A stretch of DNA of 64,000 nucleotides from Ciona savignyi. Taxonomy: Eukaryota > Chordata > Ascidiacea > Phlebobranchia > Cionidae. The stretch lies in the NCBI GenBank assembly GCA_000149265.1, contig CH003313.1:1041947-1105946 (forward strand). Direction: 5' to 3'. The translations under genes and the position numbers were made by a program. Each line of letters begins with the position of its first letter. The stretch's first letter is position 1. The notes under the pieces are model-generated. The model was given only the letters and a program-made list of their open reading frames with translations. It was not told the DNA's origin and did not search any database. This document shows, in pieces, positions 26,931 through 38,465 of this stretch.

Positions 26931-27024
26931 GCGGGCGCGAGGTTATCTGACGATGACGCATGTGTTAACCCCGCTTGCGTTTTTTCCATTCACGGGGATA
27001 AATATGCATATCCTATCCTATATT
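26931..27024 (+). repeat. SINE 3' end fragment
   Basis: Only the last part: GGGCGCGAGGTTATCTGACG, TGTGTTAACCCC and TTCACGGGGATAAATATGCA, then the tail TATCCTATCCTAT. 5' truncation of this kind is common for retroposed copies. Confidence 0.75.
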
Positions 27025-27424
27025 TTACAACTTAAAATTGAATATGGGATCTGAAATCTAAGCCCAAAGTCTTTCAAAATTTTGCTCTTGAACTAGTAAC
27101 TCTCGCTACAAAAGAAACTTTTTTTTTAAATTATGTATATATAGGTACGTTTCACAATCGACCATTTTATTTAAATAATTTTCTTTTTAAGTATATTACA
27201 ACTAAGATTGTGGAATCACTTATACGTAGTTACTTAGCAAAACATTCAAATACCGTGACGAAGACACTACTTCATATCATACCCGCTACATAGAAATCAC
27301 GTATACGGTGTTACTCAGCAAAACATTTAAATACCATGACTCAGAAACTATTACACATCATATCCGTTACATAAAAATTATTAATTTGGTCGAAAACTAT
27401 ATAACAATTTTTTATGGTCTAACG

Positions 27425-28263
27425 CAGTGGTTCTTAAACTTTTTCAGTCGCGCCCCCCTTAAGATTTGTGATTCATGCTCACGCCTCACCTACTCAAAAA
27501 TCAAATTTACGAAAAATAGAGAAATAATTTATTTTCCATTACCCTGCTTAGTGTGAAGGATGCAAGGGATCGCAATTCGCGAACCGTTTTTTAAAGTTCG
27601 CGAATTACAAAATTTAACAAAATCGCGAAAATATAAATTACCGTTACTGATTTCGCGCACTTTTAATAATAAATCATCAATACAATATAATATAACATAT
27701 TTTGCCTTCAACATAACATTTAACAATTGAATTACTATTACATTTATTTACCTTGCTTTTACTTTGCATTATTGACACATAATAAGCATTTATATCACAA
27801 CGCAACAATAGCCATTATGCGTTAATATACCACGATTCCTTTATTTATGATTGGCAGAGATGCGACACACCCCTTTATAATAAGGTTATATGGTGTTTTA
27901 ACAAGTAAGATTACTCGTTTCAAAGGCTTCGTTTCGTCGATATTCGTCCTATCCTACACGCATTAACTCACGACACGTTTATTGTAGTTTATCATTACTA
28001 CTTAATAACAGTACTGTTTGCTTAATGAATTATCTTTCTGGCTTTAAAGATTAGTTTGAGAGGTTCTGAAACCGCATTCTAAGGCAATTTAACCTAGCTA
28101 AAGCGCGAAAACGATTTTCTCGTGTCCCACGCAATTTCGCGAATCGTTTCAAAAATCGTTAATGCGAACCCTGCAATATGTCACTGTCATGCTCGCGCCC
28201 CCCTTGAGAAGCTTCCACGCCCCCCTTGAGAAGCTTCCACGCCCCCCAGTTTAAGAACCCCTA
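27425..28263. mobile_element. Non-autonomous hAT-type element B
   Basis: Ends are CAGTGGTTCTTAAACT and the near inverse AGTTTAAGAACCCCTA. A perfect 8-bp duplication GTCTAACG flanks it (27417-27424 and 28264-28271). Near the right end a CACGCCCCCCTTGAGAAGCTTC-like unit is repeated, next to matching GCGCCCCCC motifs at the left. No transposase frame. Its body holds a copy of the element seen inside hAT A. Confidence 0.88.
27561..28173. mobile_element. Inner element inside hAT B, related to that in hAT A
   Basis: Shares long blocks with 2596-3085: AAAGTTCGCGAATTACAAAA, GATTTCGCGCACTTTTAATA, TTTGCCTTCAACATAACATT and GCGTTAATATAC, ending in AATGCGAACCCTG. The left end has lost the CAGGGTT terminus. 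It is about 120 bases longer than the other copy, mainly near 27890-27980. Confidence 0.65.
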
Positions 28264-29245
28264 GTCTAACGTCTAATCTATGCAATATCTACACTTGACA
28301 GTAAGTCACACAACCATGAAAGGCAAGGGCGGCAGGGGTCGGAAAGGGTTTTTCATGGCACGCCGCGTGATTTGACGTGCACGAAAAAATATAGTATAAG
28401 CATGTGCAAACTCCATACGCTGCACAAAATCTAGTCTTAAAATTCGTTAAGCATGCAACTTAACAGTCCTTATTACTAAGATTCAAATCAGGTAGTTGAC
28501 TATGCAAATCGTACATAACATTGGTTGGCACGCGAAGATGCTTTTATCATAATATTATTATTAACCTATAGCACTGCATTTCAAAGGTTGCATACCCCTA
28601 GATATAAAGCCGTGTCAGACTTGTTTTGTAAAATTGATTTTACCTTTTAAATTACATGTAACAAACCTAATTGATGGTTACTCTTGTTATGCTTTTTACA
28701 TTAATGTGTGACTTATTTATGACATACTTTTGTAAAGTTTCTTAATTTAAACATCTTTCTTTATGAAACAATTTCTATTATACGTTAAAGGTATTACTTT
28801 AAATAACTTTCTGTGACCAAACAATGTACATTTCTTTTTAAGGTTATTTTTTTTCATATCCGGGTTTATTACCGGGCGTTGTGTTTTGGTTACTTTAGTT
28901 TAATGGATACGAACAGTAAAATGGAAGAGGTTATTAAGTTGGTATAGTCTTTACGATAATTTCGTATAGGATGAAAAATTCAGCCATTTAAATATTATAA
29001 TAATAATAACCGACATTATACATATATTGCATGTGTAGAGGTTTATTTAAAAATACGAGCTTGTTAGATTGTTTATTCACAGAAATTTAATAAGTGGCAA
29101 GGTTAAACACTTCCTAATTATCATATACTGTACCCGTACTATATATTGTCATGTATGTATGCAAAATGAGGTAAAAACTGTTCATAATCTTAATCCTTTC
29201 TTTTAGATTCCTTACAGATTTTTTATTAAACACTTTTATAGTTAA

Positions 29246-32200
29246 ATGAACTCCGAAAGACTTATAAATTTAGTTCTTAAAATATGCTCGGTCGTGTGTC
29301 TTCTCTTCACTTTGACATACATTAAAATTGGTTGCAAGCTGACGGACAGGTGTGCATATTTCATGTTTGGAGCCTCTCACGTAACCACAACACCAGAGCC
29401 TCTTCAGGGTAACGCTATTGTAACTTAAAATATTTTCTAGAACTGCTTTCGAACCTTTGACCACTGATTTAGGATAGAATAGGATAGGATATTCATGTTT
29501 ATCCCCGTGAATGGGAAAACCTAGGAGGTTATCACACGGGCAATCGTCAGATCACCTCGCGCCCATCGTCGGGTTACCGGAGCTATTGCAGTGTGTTGTA
29601 TATGATAGACACGTTCCTTCAATTTGGTAGAACCCATTAATCCGTTGGGTTCAGGCAATGTCCGTGAAGTGCCTTGCCCAAGGACACAACCGACTAGCTA
29701 GCGACCAGTTTCGCACCTGCAACCTTTCGATTGAAAGGCGACGCACTTAACCGCTAGACGGCCGGACATTTCGACCCCACTGTTTTTAAATGATGGCATA
29801 ATGTGCACTGTTATGTAGTAAATCTGAGCGTGTTTACCATTTACTTACAGTACATCATATCACCATAAAAAAAATACCAAGTCTGACCACCCACTTTATT
29901 CGTTGCCGCTAGCCGGTTGTTTGTATCTGATATGATATATTAATGTTTATCCAGGTGGATGAAAAAACCAAAGGGGTTGCCAAATGGACAATCGTCAGAT
30001 TACTTCGCGTCCACCGTCGGTTTACCGGAGCTATTAAAGTGTGTTGTGTATGATTAAGTCGTTCCTTCAATTTGGTATAACCCATTTGTTCGCTGGGTTT
30101 AGCCCAATGACCGTTAATTGTCTTTTCCAAGGACACAACCGATTAGCTAGTGACCAGTTTTGAATCTGCAACCATATGGTTGAAAGTTAAAGGGTTACAG
30201 ATTTAACCGTGCAGATTCGAAACTGGTCACTGGCTAGTCGGTTGTGTTGTGATCTTTAGATAAGGCTTTTAGCGTAAGTTTACCCAGTTCACTTATAAAT
30301 ACAAAAACTATAGCAAAGTTATGACACACATGCTTACAACACACTTATATAACTCTTTCCGCTATGTATATAAATATATGCCACATATTCAAATCACCCA
30401 CTTAATGATACTTTGTAATAAATTAATAATTCTGGTTTTCGCAGCTATTACGCCGACCTTGCGTTATTTACAAGATCCTGCCCATGCACCACCTTTTATA
30501 ATAATCGGGCATTTTGATAAGTTGGAGATACCATACCCAGTATTAACCGATCCACGGTATGACGCAAGGTTATTGACTTTTAACCCGATTCCAAAGTCGG
30601 GCGGAAATTCTTTACTTCGTTCTTTGGAGAAGATTAAAAATAAATTAGGATTTACTATCACAAACAGCAGAATAGGAGAGCACGTCTCAAATTTAAAACA
30701 GGTGAGCAAACCATATCGCACGTAGCAGTAACAAATAATATATATATTTAAATGACTTAATCAAAAATCAAAAAGTGACATAGCGATTAACTCTTACCTC
30801 CTATTTTTAGCTCAAAATCGCCAGAAGGTTGACCAATTTGACCAGAAACACAATTTTTGTTCATCATAGTCATTTTATTAACTTTGAAAGGTAAATGTTT
30901 ACAAAGGTAGGCATAATATACATATATATACGTGTGGACTGAAAATGCCAGTTTTTTATACAGCTTAGTTTCAAACCTTTAACGAGCATGCCGCTAAGAT
31001 AGTCTTTATATAAAAAGCGTTAAAAGTATAGGTCGCATTAACTATTTCGCCATAATAAGAATATTCCAGGTTTTCGAAGATATCACCGGTTAATATAAAC
31101 CTCATTCGACACCCAGTGGAGCGTTTTATTAACGAATATTATGACGCCATAAACGAACCTGTGTTGCAACAGAAGACTGGTAAAGGGCGGAAAATACATT
31201 TGAAGTCTAGCAACCAAGAAGTAAGAATACTATATGACGGTCATTGTAACCAGAATATTAATAATTGGTGTTTATTAGACAATCAATGAATGTATGTGGA
31301 AAAACGCTACTGAGTGTATCTTAAGAAATAACAACGGATCAGCTGTAAAATACTTCTGTGGGCAAGAACCTATCTGCAGGTACGAATTATACCACGTGTA
31401 AGCAGACTTGGGCAACTAGATAATTGGATTTGTCTAATTAGACAAATTAGACCAAAATGCCGGTAATCTAATTCTTATCTAATTTATGAAATGACACCAT
31501 GCCTTAATTTTAATTTAAATTCATGACTGCAACATCAGCTCTGTAAAAAATAATTTTCAGCCATTGTATAGTGCGAAACTAGCCAATCTTGGTGTACGGA
31601 CATTTGCCTTTTTTATGCTTATGAGAATGAACTCTGATCTGACTTGTTATATTTCTTTCTAATTCGAAATTTAATTCAATCCCCAAGTCTTGGCGAATCA
31701 GTAATTCTTATTTGCAACTCTAACATTCCAAAACAAAATAATGTGCATAGATTTATAAAATGTTATGGGNNNNNNNNNNNNNNNNNNNNNNNNNNNNNNN
31801 NNNNNNNNNNNNNNNNNNNNNNNNNNNNNNNNNNNNNNNNNNNNNNNNNNNNNNNNNNNNNNNNNNNNNTACTACTTTTGCGTATTCAATGCTTTTACAG
31901 TTTTTTTTTTAATAACGCATATAGCTTTTTAACCCCTTATTTAATTTGATTTTTCGACTTGGAATTTTCATAGACTTGACTTTGTGAATCCAGGCATATG
32001 ATAAATCAAGTAAATTTATGGAAATATCGGTGTTATAACAAAACATATGCAATCGTAGGGTAGTATTTATCTTGTGCATTATTCGATTTTAAGGGTTAAT
32101 TAATTAACATACCGAGGTAACAATTCAAGTCTGAATACAATTTCGCAATGGTTAGGTAAGCTATTGAATACCATTCATCTAGTAGGATCGTCGTTCTCAA

Positions 32201-33309
32201 ACTTTTTGTGCGGAAATCAGCATTTAGCCGTGTAAACGGAATTATTGTTATTTTTGACCGTTCGAAAATGCGTTTGGGTAGTCGTTTTTTATTTAAAGTT
32301 ACTAAAACGATAATTTAAAACTTAACTTTTTAACTTTTTTAGATATCTAAGCAGGGAAAGCTTGGATCGCGCAAAGGAAACGCTGGCCAAGTTCTATTTT
32401 GCTGTTGGGATTTTTGAGGATATCCCATGCACATTAAAGTTGTTCGAAACTTTACTTCCCATATATTTCCGTGGCATTTCAAAAGTTCATTTTGCGGGTG
32501 GTTAGTCCATTTTTCGATTTGCATGTAGTCAATATAATTAACATGAGCGATATGTGACTCAAGGTTGCATTTATTTCAAAAAACGAACATGCTATAAATC
32601 CCAGGTTTAAAACCATAGCCGGTAAAATATCTTTAAGATAGAGGTGTGGTGTTCAGATATTCATGTTTTATTCCTGTGAAAGGAAAACACAGGAGACACT
32701 ACCACAGGGGTGTTCACAAGATTACCTGTGCTCGCCTTCAGGTTACCTATTGCAATGTGTTGTATATGGGTAAAACGTTATTCCAGTGTTACGTTAACTT
32801 ATTAATCCACTGGGTACAGGCGATGTCTCATACACGATTAGGTAACCCATCGTGCAGGGAAATATGTCCATCATCTTAAGTTATGATAACTGCTCGCTAT
32901 ATTTAGGCTATGTACATGTATCGAATGCACTCTGTGTTTATCCGCGCTGTGCAACTTTACCTAACATCCATACTTGGCTTTCAACAATTCTCGTCAATTA
33001 ATCTACATTTACATTACGGTGACATAAAAGAATAGCAACCAACTAATTTTCTGTGTGATCAGGTTTTAACAGACTATACCCAAATCATTATCTGTATACA
33101 GTATAGTTAAGGGCCCGTCCTCACGTTATGCATTTTAACCGTTATACTACGCAGAACTCGATAGTTTATCGAACAACATCCCCCAACCGACACCGCACAC
33201 TGAGACTCTTCTGAGATACCACCTTCGTCTCGAGACTGAATTCTACGAATTTGTAAAGTGGAGATTGTACAAGCAATTGACGTTGTTGAAAATCTATCAT
33301 TCTCCGTGA
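29246..33309 (+). CDS. UST: Uronyl / heparan 2-O-sulfotransferase-like enzyme, UST type
   Basis: Golgi type II enzyme expected to move sulfate from PAPS to the 2-O position of uronic acid in chondroitin/dermatan or heparan chains. Seven exons: 29246-29408, 30445-30701, 30811-30890, 31070-31220, 31279-31379, 32343-32497, 33155-33309; all phases agree and give 353 residues. Residues 6-28 form the membrane anchor (INLVLKICSVVCLLFTLTYI). The 5' PAPS loop is FNPIPKSGGNSLL (100-112), the His pair region is HHSHFINF (158-165), and the 3' PAPS motif is NLIRHPVERFINEYY (177-191). TINEC (218-222), FCGQEPICR (about 242-250) and DRAKETL match UST (DINEC, FCGQHPRCR, ERAK) better than HS2ST1. It is shorter than human UST, mainly at the termini. 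The 100-N gap lies in intron 5 and does not break the frame. Confidence 0.88.
29472..29767 (-). repeat. SINE copy, near full length
   Basis: In UST intron 1, antisense to the gene. Runs from the tail (GGATAGGATATTCATGTTTA) through GATCACCTCGCGCCCATCGT and CAAGGACACAACCGACTAGC to the tRNA-like head (TTGAAAGGCGACGCACTTAA, CCGCTAGAC). Few changes from the 43946 copy suggest it is young. Confidence 0.88.
29931..30205 (-). repeat. SINE copy with worn head
   Basis: Second antisense copy in UST intron 1, about 165 bases after the first. TTAATGTTTATCCAGGTGGA, ACAATCGTCAGATTACTTCG and CCGGAGCTATTAAAGTGTGT are in order; the head region after 30170 is degraded. Confidence 0.8.
30206..30262 (+). repeat. 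SINE fragment in opposite orientation
   Basis: GTGCAGATTCGAAACTGGTC followed by ACTGGCTAGTCGGTTGTGTT reads as the sense head/middle of the family, directly abutting the antisense copy at 29931-30205. This makes a head-to-head inverted pair. Confidence 0.65.
31770..31869. other. Assembly gap of 100 N
   Basis: A run of exactly 100 N, the usual placeholder for a gap of unknown size. It falls inside UST intron 5; exons 5 and 6 on each side join in phase, so no coding exon needs to be hidden here. Confidence 0.99.
32655..32835 (-). repeat. SINE fragment, worn
   Basis: Antisense in UST intron 6: TATTCATGTTTTATTCCTGT, ACAGGGGTGTTCACAAGATT, CTATTGCAATGTGTTGTATA and TTAATCCACTGGGTACAGGC. Confidence 0.65.
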
Positions 33310-33866
33310 TGTTTCTAACATAGGATTACTCCTAAGGAGTTGAATCGTAATGGTAATGAAGGCGTTTTATACCAGTTCTCTACACCGTCACTGTGGCGTT
33401 TATAGCTAAATATTTTTGTCGCAACCGTTCCGATGTGTAAGCTACAGTGATACATTGTGTTATAAAGTCTTATAACTTATTTTAAATATAACAATTCGTT
33501 TTCTTTAAAACAGGACCAAGCTGTTAGCACGACATAGCTGTCAAATAAGTTTAAATATTTATTTTACATAGTTTATAGTGTTAGGAAATATTATTAATTT
33601 GTCTAAATCTACCTGGTCGAGACAAATAATTTACCGCGCTAAAGTTTAAAGTCATCATGAACTCGTCTCCAAACCGTTGTTGTTAGTTAAAGTATACATC
33701 GTTCGCGTTAACCGTTCGGCCACATGACTGTCTTGTTAGCGACCCACGGACGACTGCACATAAAGTGTCAAGGGCGAAGATTTAACGAAACTCTTGCCTG
33801 GTTACGACTTCTGTCCTGAGCGTATACAGATAGGATGTACATCAATATATATATATATAAAATAAT

Positions 33867-33872
33867 AATAAA
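33867..33872 (+). terminator. Candidate polyadenylation signal for UST
   Basis: AATAAA at the end of an AATAATAATAAA run, about 560 bases after the UST stop. Chosen because it is the first plus-strand AATAAA I found downstream; chance matches are common in such AT-rich DNA. Confidence 0.3.
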
Positions 33873-34152
33873 CTACAGGAAGACCCATTAGTTTCTGTCT
33901 GTCGAAACCAACGTAATTTGTATAAAGAAACATTATGTGTGATTAGACAACCAAGGAACCCGATTGTTTCTGCATGAGTAATAATAGAGTATAGTCGAAA
34001 TGAGTTTAACAATAGTGGTGGTTAACACGCGGTTGGCACTATATGGTTTTTCTTTAGTCTTTTAATAAAAATGCATATATGTAGGAACTCAGCAGTCCTG
34101 ATTAATAATTCTATATTCTAACTATATACACATGGTGCAAATAATATTTTAA

Positions 34153-34158
34153 TTTATT
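34153..34158 (-). terminator. Candidate polyadenylation signal for ETHE1
   Basis: TTTATT on the plus strand reads AATAAA on the minus strand, about 195 bases beyond the ETHE1 stop. Confidence 0.35.
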
Positions 34159-34352
34159 TTGCATATCACAAATTAATGGTATGGAAGATAAAATTGGTTA
34201 ATAGAATAAATATGTATCAAACATGTTTATACAAAAAAAACAATATTTACAGTATCATGGTTCTGGTTTCAAAGCCAGGTCATGCAACATGAAAAATAAA
34301 AGTGCTTGTGACAAGGTATTGGAACTATAAGGATGTAATGATGGTAGAAATC

Positions 34353-37300
34353 TTACAATTCATCTTGTAATCCACAAACCAAATTGGCTGGCACTGAAAC
34401 GTCTGTAAAATACAAATTTGAGTTAAATCGATTGTATCTCGAACAAGATATACACATAATTATATTTTTCATTACAAAGTAACTAAAATCATATTTTACC
34501 ATTTTTGGCACTAAGTGGCCATTGCCTAAACTCAGTGGATTAATCTTCTTCAAGAAAACGTTAGAATGATACACAACACAAAAACTCTGGTAAGTCTAAA
34601 GTGGAAGTGAGAAAATCTGACGATTGCTTGTGTAATACTGCCCCCTGTGTTTTAACATAAACATGGACTGAAGTTATAGTGTGGCACATACCAACAAACA
34701 GCCCAGATTCAACCTTACTCCAAGTCGCTGTTCCACCGACTATGTATATAAAAGGCCATCCCAAATTTAGAATATCATTTTACTGTGCATATAATCACCA
34801 ATTCGTTTGGGATACGCGAGATTCAGATTGTTCATTATTTCAACAAATTCCTCCAAAGTTTTGGTCAACCGGGGATTGAGGGTTTTTTCTTCATTTACAG
34901 TTGTTACTGTCAATCCTGGAAAAATGATGTGCACACTATTTAAAATTATAAATAGACTTGTTCGTTTAATATATTCAAATTATGTCAATCAACAAAAACA
35001 CAACTGTCGGTTTAGTATTATAAAAAAACTGTATACGGGTAATTATAACATAAGAATTATAACATACTGTGATTGCAGAATGTAACTAACTTAAGGTCGA
35101 AAATCTATTGTGATAATGCTGCAAAACTGCCATTTATGGCAAACAGCTCATTGGTTAAAATTTAGTCCAGAAATAGGCAGCCAGCTAGTAAAATGTGCTG
35201 TTTTCTCTGTTGTATTTCTCATATCTTAAATTTTTAATGAAAGTTGTTTCGTAAATTTTTAAATAATATGATATCATAACAATCTTTAAATTAATCTTAA
35301 AAATATCCTATAGTATGTTTGATATATTTAACTACAATTTTAATTGAAAAAGCTAACCTTTGTAGTCATGTGCTGGGTAAAGCTGGTAGTCAGATGGGAG
35401 GGAAAATATTTGGGAATGAACCGAATTGTATAACAGCTTTGCACAACCTAAAATTCAGTTGTTAGTTTAGTTGTCATTGTTTAAACAATTATCTGATATC
35501 TTGGTACCACGATCTGTTGGTTGTTCAATCTATAAAGTTTACAAATTTAAAAACGACATAAGTTCGGAATGGTGGTTGAGAGATTAAAACTAGCTGGTTG
35601 TGTCCTTGGTGAAAACTTTTATTGGGCTTTAGTTTAGAAATGTATTAAATAATCTGGTATAACATACTGCAATAGCGCAAATAACCTAATAGAGGGCAAA
35701 AGGTATTCTGAAGAATGTCTGTATTTTAACTGCATTTGTTCACATCAAAGGTTATCCTTGTTTAAAGATTTTGTAACAATAGGTAACTTCTCTAGTCAGT
35801 GGGCCAGATGTGTGAAAATTAAGTCCTTGGTGGGCCGGATTATTACATGAATAGTATGCAATATCTTAACCACAAATTTATTCACTAACGGGCCAGTCAA
35901 AATCCCTTCACGGGCATGGGCCTTATGTTGCCAATGCCTGCACTACACCATAATACCGAAAAATGCTATATATTACAAAAACGGTTTTACCTTATATTTG
36001 CATGGATTTGTATACCAATAAATCTAAAGGGTCAGGTTTAAGTGACGCTTATCGAAAGAATTAATAAATTCGAAAAAATCAAACTGTATTTTCTTCACTA
36101 AAAAAAGAAAAATCAATCTATTTCCTTCGCACCTTGTTGGAAATCGGTCCTTCCACACCCCCTGATGAGCAGAGCATCTCCTGTGAACGCCACCCGCTGG
36201 TCATGGAGCACGTAGGTGGAACAACCGTTGGTATGTCCGGGGGTGCTTCTACATTCCAATGTCTGTGGGGGTGGTGGAATGCATGAAAGAAATATCTTCG
36301 GTGAAAAAGAAACGTATTTGGTGGGTTGGGTTTATAATGACTACGGTTAAATTACATAATGTAATAAATATGGATATTTTATCCTATTAGATATGGTAAC
36401 CAGATTGTGGAAACTTAGCATTTTGATGCGTTCTCCTAGTTCTAACACCTATCTAAGAAAATAAAATGCTAATTTAGAACAACAAGACTATTTCCATCAT
36501 AAGTCAATTAATTAATATAAAGAAGATTCATAACATTTACCAGATTTCCAAATTTTAGTTTAGCACCATGTTCAACGAACATATCAGCCTTGGCTCCACT
36601 TTTACTGCCCAGCACAGATTTGCAGTTGGGTAGAGTTTGTTTTATTTTGCCCGTGCCGGTTATATGGTCAGCGTGAACATGTGTGTTAACTGAAAGGACA
36701 TAAATATAACGTCTATGTAAAATTGTTTCTAGGATTAAGAACAGTGCTTTACCCAGTACTCTATAAAGAGGTTTAGTTGATAAAGCTAAAGTGTTTTATC
36801 ATAAAAAGCCAAGCAACTAAAAAATGGACATTATAAAGAGCAATTAATCTGGCAAAAATCATTAAACAGCACAATATACTTGTGACTACCTGCAACCTTT
36901 CGGCTGAAAGGCGACGCACTAAACCACCGGACTAACCGGTCGGACGTGATGATAATTTCGCAGTTTCGGCTAACCTAACTGTTTGGAAATCACTTCAATA
37001 TTAAATTAAACTCAGAAGTTCAATGCAAAATCCTTTACAAAGAAACCGAATAGTCATACAACTAATAAAGAACATTTGTGTAAAAATTAAATACACTTGT
37101 AAACCGCCTAAACTTATTAAAGTTTCAAAACAAGTGGCTAAAATATGTATTGCAAATAATGTTTTCATGCTTGTCAGCTGGAGGGGTATTCAAGAAGAAA
37201 AAATGAAGTGTGTTTACAAACAAATTACCTTTTCTTTTTTTTTCAGAAAATAATATTGATACATGTTTTGTAGTAACCAAATTATTGCAATAAAAAATTA

Positions 37301-38465
37301 AATTTTTGCTTTACTATGTTATTCTTCTTCTTGTGACTAAAATGTTTTTGGTGATGCGGTGACAGAACAGGACCATTAAGTGGTACGCAAACTAAGAAAA
37401 GGTTAGAAGCCGCTAATTAGATTGCCGGTAATAAGTTCACATAATGTTTAATTGTTTAATAGATTAGCAATATATTTGATCAAATAGCAGCCCTGGACTC
37501 TTCAATAGTGAATAAAAATGGTTGGCAGTAAAAGAAAGCTACAAATACTCACTTCCATAAAGAAGATTTAGGTCGAGTTCTTTAATCAGTTTTAAGTCTC
37601 TTTCCACCTGTTAATAAATATTTAGGTACATAATAGATTATAAAAGAGCTGGTTTAAATCCTATAAATTTCATTGCAGCACGTTTTAAATAGTTTTCAGA
37701 ATAAAATCAAAACTTTCATGTCAAATACAGAAAGGAACTCACGCATTCCAAAACGGGGTCAATTATAACCGCAGATTTAGTCTCCGAGCAGGCAAGTATG
37801 TAGGTGTACGTTGATGTGTCTTTGTCAAAAAGCTAGAAAAACAAATTGGTAAAGCTTTAAGTTATTTGAAATGTACTAAAAGTCTATAAAAGTTAGGAAA
37901 GAGTGTATCTACTCAAAAAAAGTATGTACCGGTATCTACTATTATTTTAAAAAAGTAAGAAAATACTGTAAATATCTACTATTTACCTCATAGAAAATTC
38001 ATAGAATTTGTCTGATGAATTAGCTTATTAGGGTAGGATATTTAAGCTTTAAACTTGTAAATTTCATTATCATATAAGCAAAGATTACCAGTACCGGTAC
38101 CTCTTGAATACGAATGGAAGTGTTCTCACACGTAATGATTAAAATCGACTAGCTAACCACCAGCTAATTACCATTTATGATTCTACAACTTTTTGACAAA
38201 AAGGTTACCCACTAAACCACCCAGCTATACAGCAAGATATTTATTCATGGTATACTAGAGCTTTATACAATAATACTTATATGTATTTAACAAATTGACT
38301 CAATAAATCGACCAATCTGTGTTTTACTCTTACTAAAGTTCTACCACCCTAGCATTTTACCATAACAGTGAATAAACATAGTTTCTGGTCCTAATTTTGC
38401 AAATTTCAAACAAAAACTCTATAAAAACGTCTTACCTGACGAAAAATAAGATTTGATTTTCCCAT
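34353..38465 (-). CDS. ETHE1: Persulfide dioxygenase ETHE1
   Basis: Metallo-beta-lactamase-fold iron enzyme that oxidises glutathione persulfide to sulfite in mitochondrial sulfide breakdown. Eight exons (minus order): 38465-38436, 37832-37743, 37607-37553, 36689-36541, 36262-36133, 35447-35358, 34915-34799, 34402-34353; phases agree and give 236 residues. The motif [10 protein letters not shown] (61-70) carries the metal His residues; [10 protein letters not shown] gives His118, [19 protein letters not shown] gives Asp137 and the family signature, and YPAHDY gives His178. The spacing 62-118-137-178 equals human 79-135-154-195 as I recall it. TLNPRL and a PAN(L/M).CG-type end also match. The N terminus ([13 protein letters not shown]) is about 17 residues shorter than human and lacks an obvious transit peptide, so a further upstream start or exon is possible. 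Confidence 0.93.
35783..35940. mobile_element. hAT-type element remnant
   Basis: Holds CAGTGGGCCAGATGTGTG, GGTGGGCCGGATTATTAC and the end CATGGGCCTTATGTTGCC, then AATGCCTG. Repeated GGGCC near both ends and a CAGGCATTGGCAAC-type terminus resemble hAT ends. The left terminus and target duplication are not clear. In ETHE1 intron 5. Confidence 0.45.
36886..36952 (-). repeat. SINE head fragment
   Basis: Antisense tRNA-like head only: CCTGCAACCTTTCGGCTGAA, AGGCGACGCACTAAACCACC, then GACTAACCGGTCGGA. In ETHE1 intron 4. Confidence 0.7.

Larger units (their letters stand above)
18588..29245. other. Gene-poor region upstream of NCAM and UST
   Basis: The short open frames here lack domain motifs and consistent splice phases. 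What I can support is repeats: a G-rich block at 21690-21775, SINE pieces at 22383-22556 and 26931-27024, a tRNA-like pair at 24045-24290 and hAT element B at 27425-28263. The promoters of the NCAM-like gene (just above 18587) and of UST (just below 29246) must lie at its two ends. A TGACGTCA palindrome lies near 20355. Confidence 0.55.
33310..34352. other. Convergent intergenic gap between UST and ETHE1
   Basis: About 1 kb that must hold both 3' UTRs. Candidate AATAAA signals are given separately. A short TA repeat lies at 33847-33860. No coding exon seen. Confidence 0.6.

Noticed and set aside
31560-31607. Open piece after a CAG acceptor reading PLYSAKLANLGVRTFA, considered as a UST exon
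   Set aside because: Exon 5 ends in phase 2 and this piece needs phase 0; in the right phase it meets a stop at once. The exon at 32343 fits both phase and the family motif DRAKETL.
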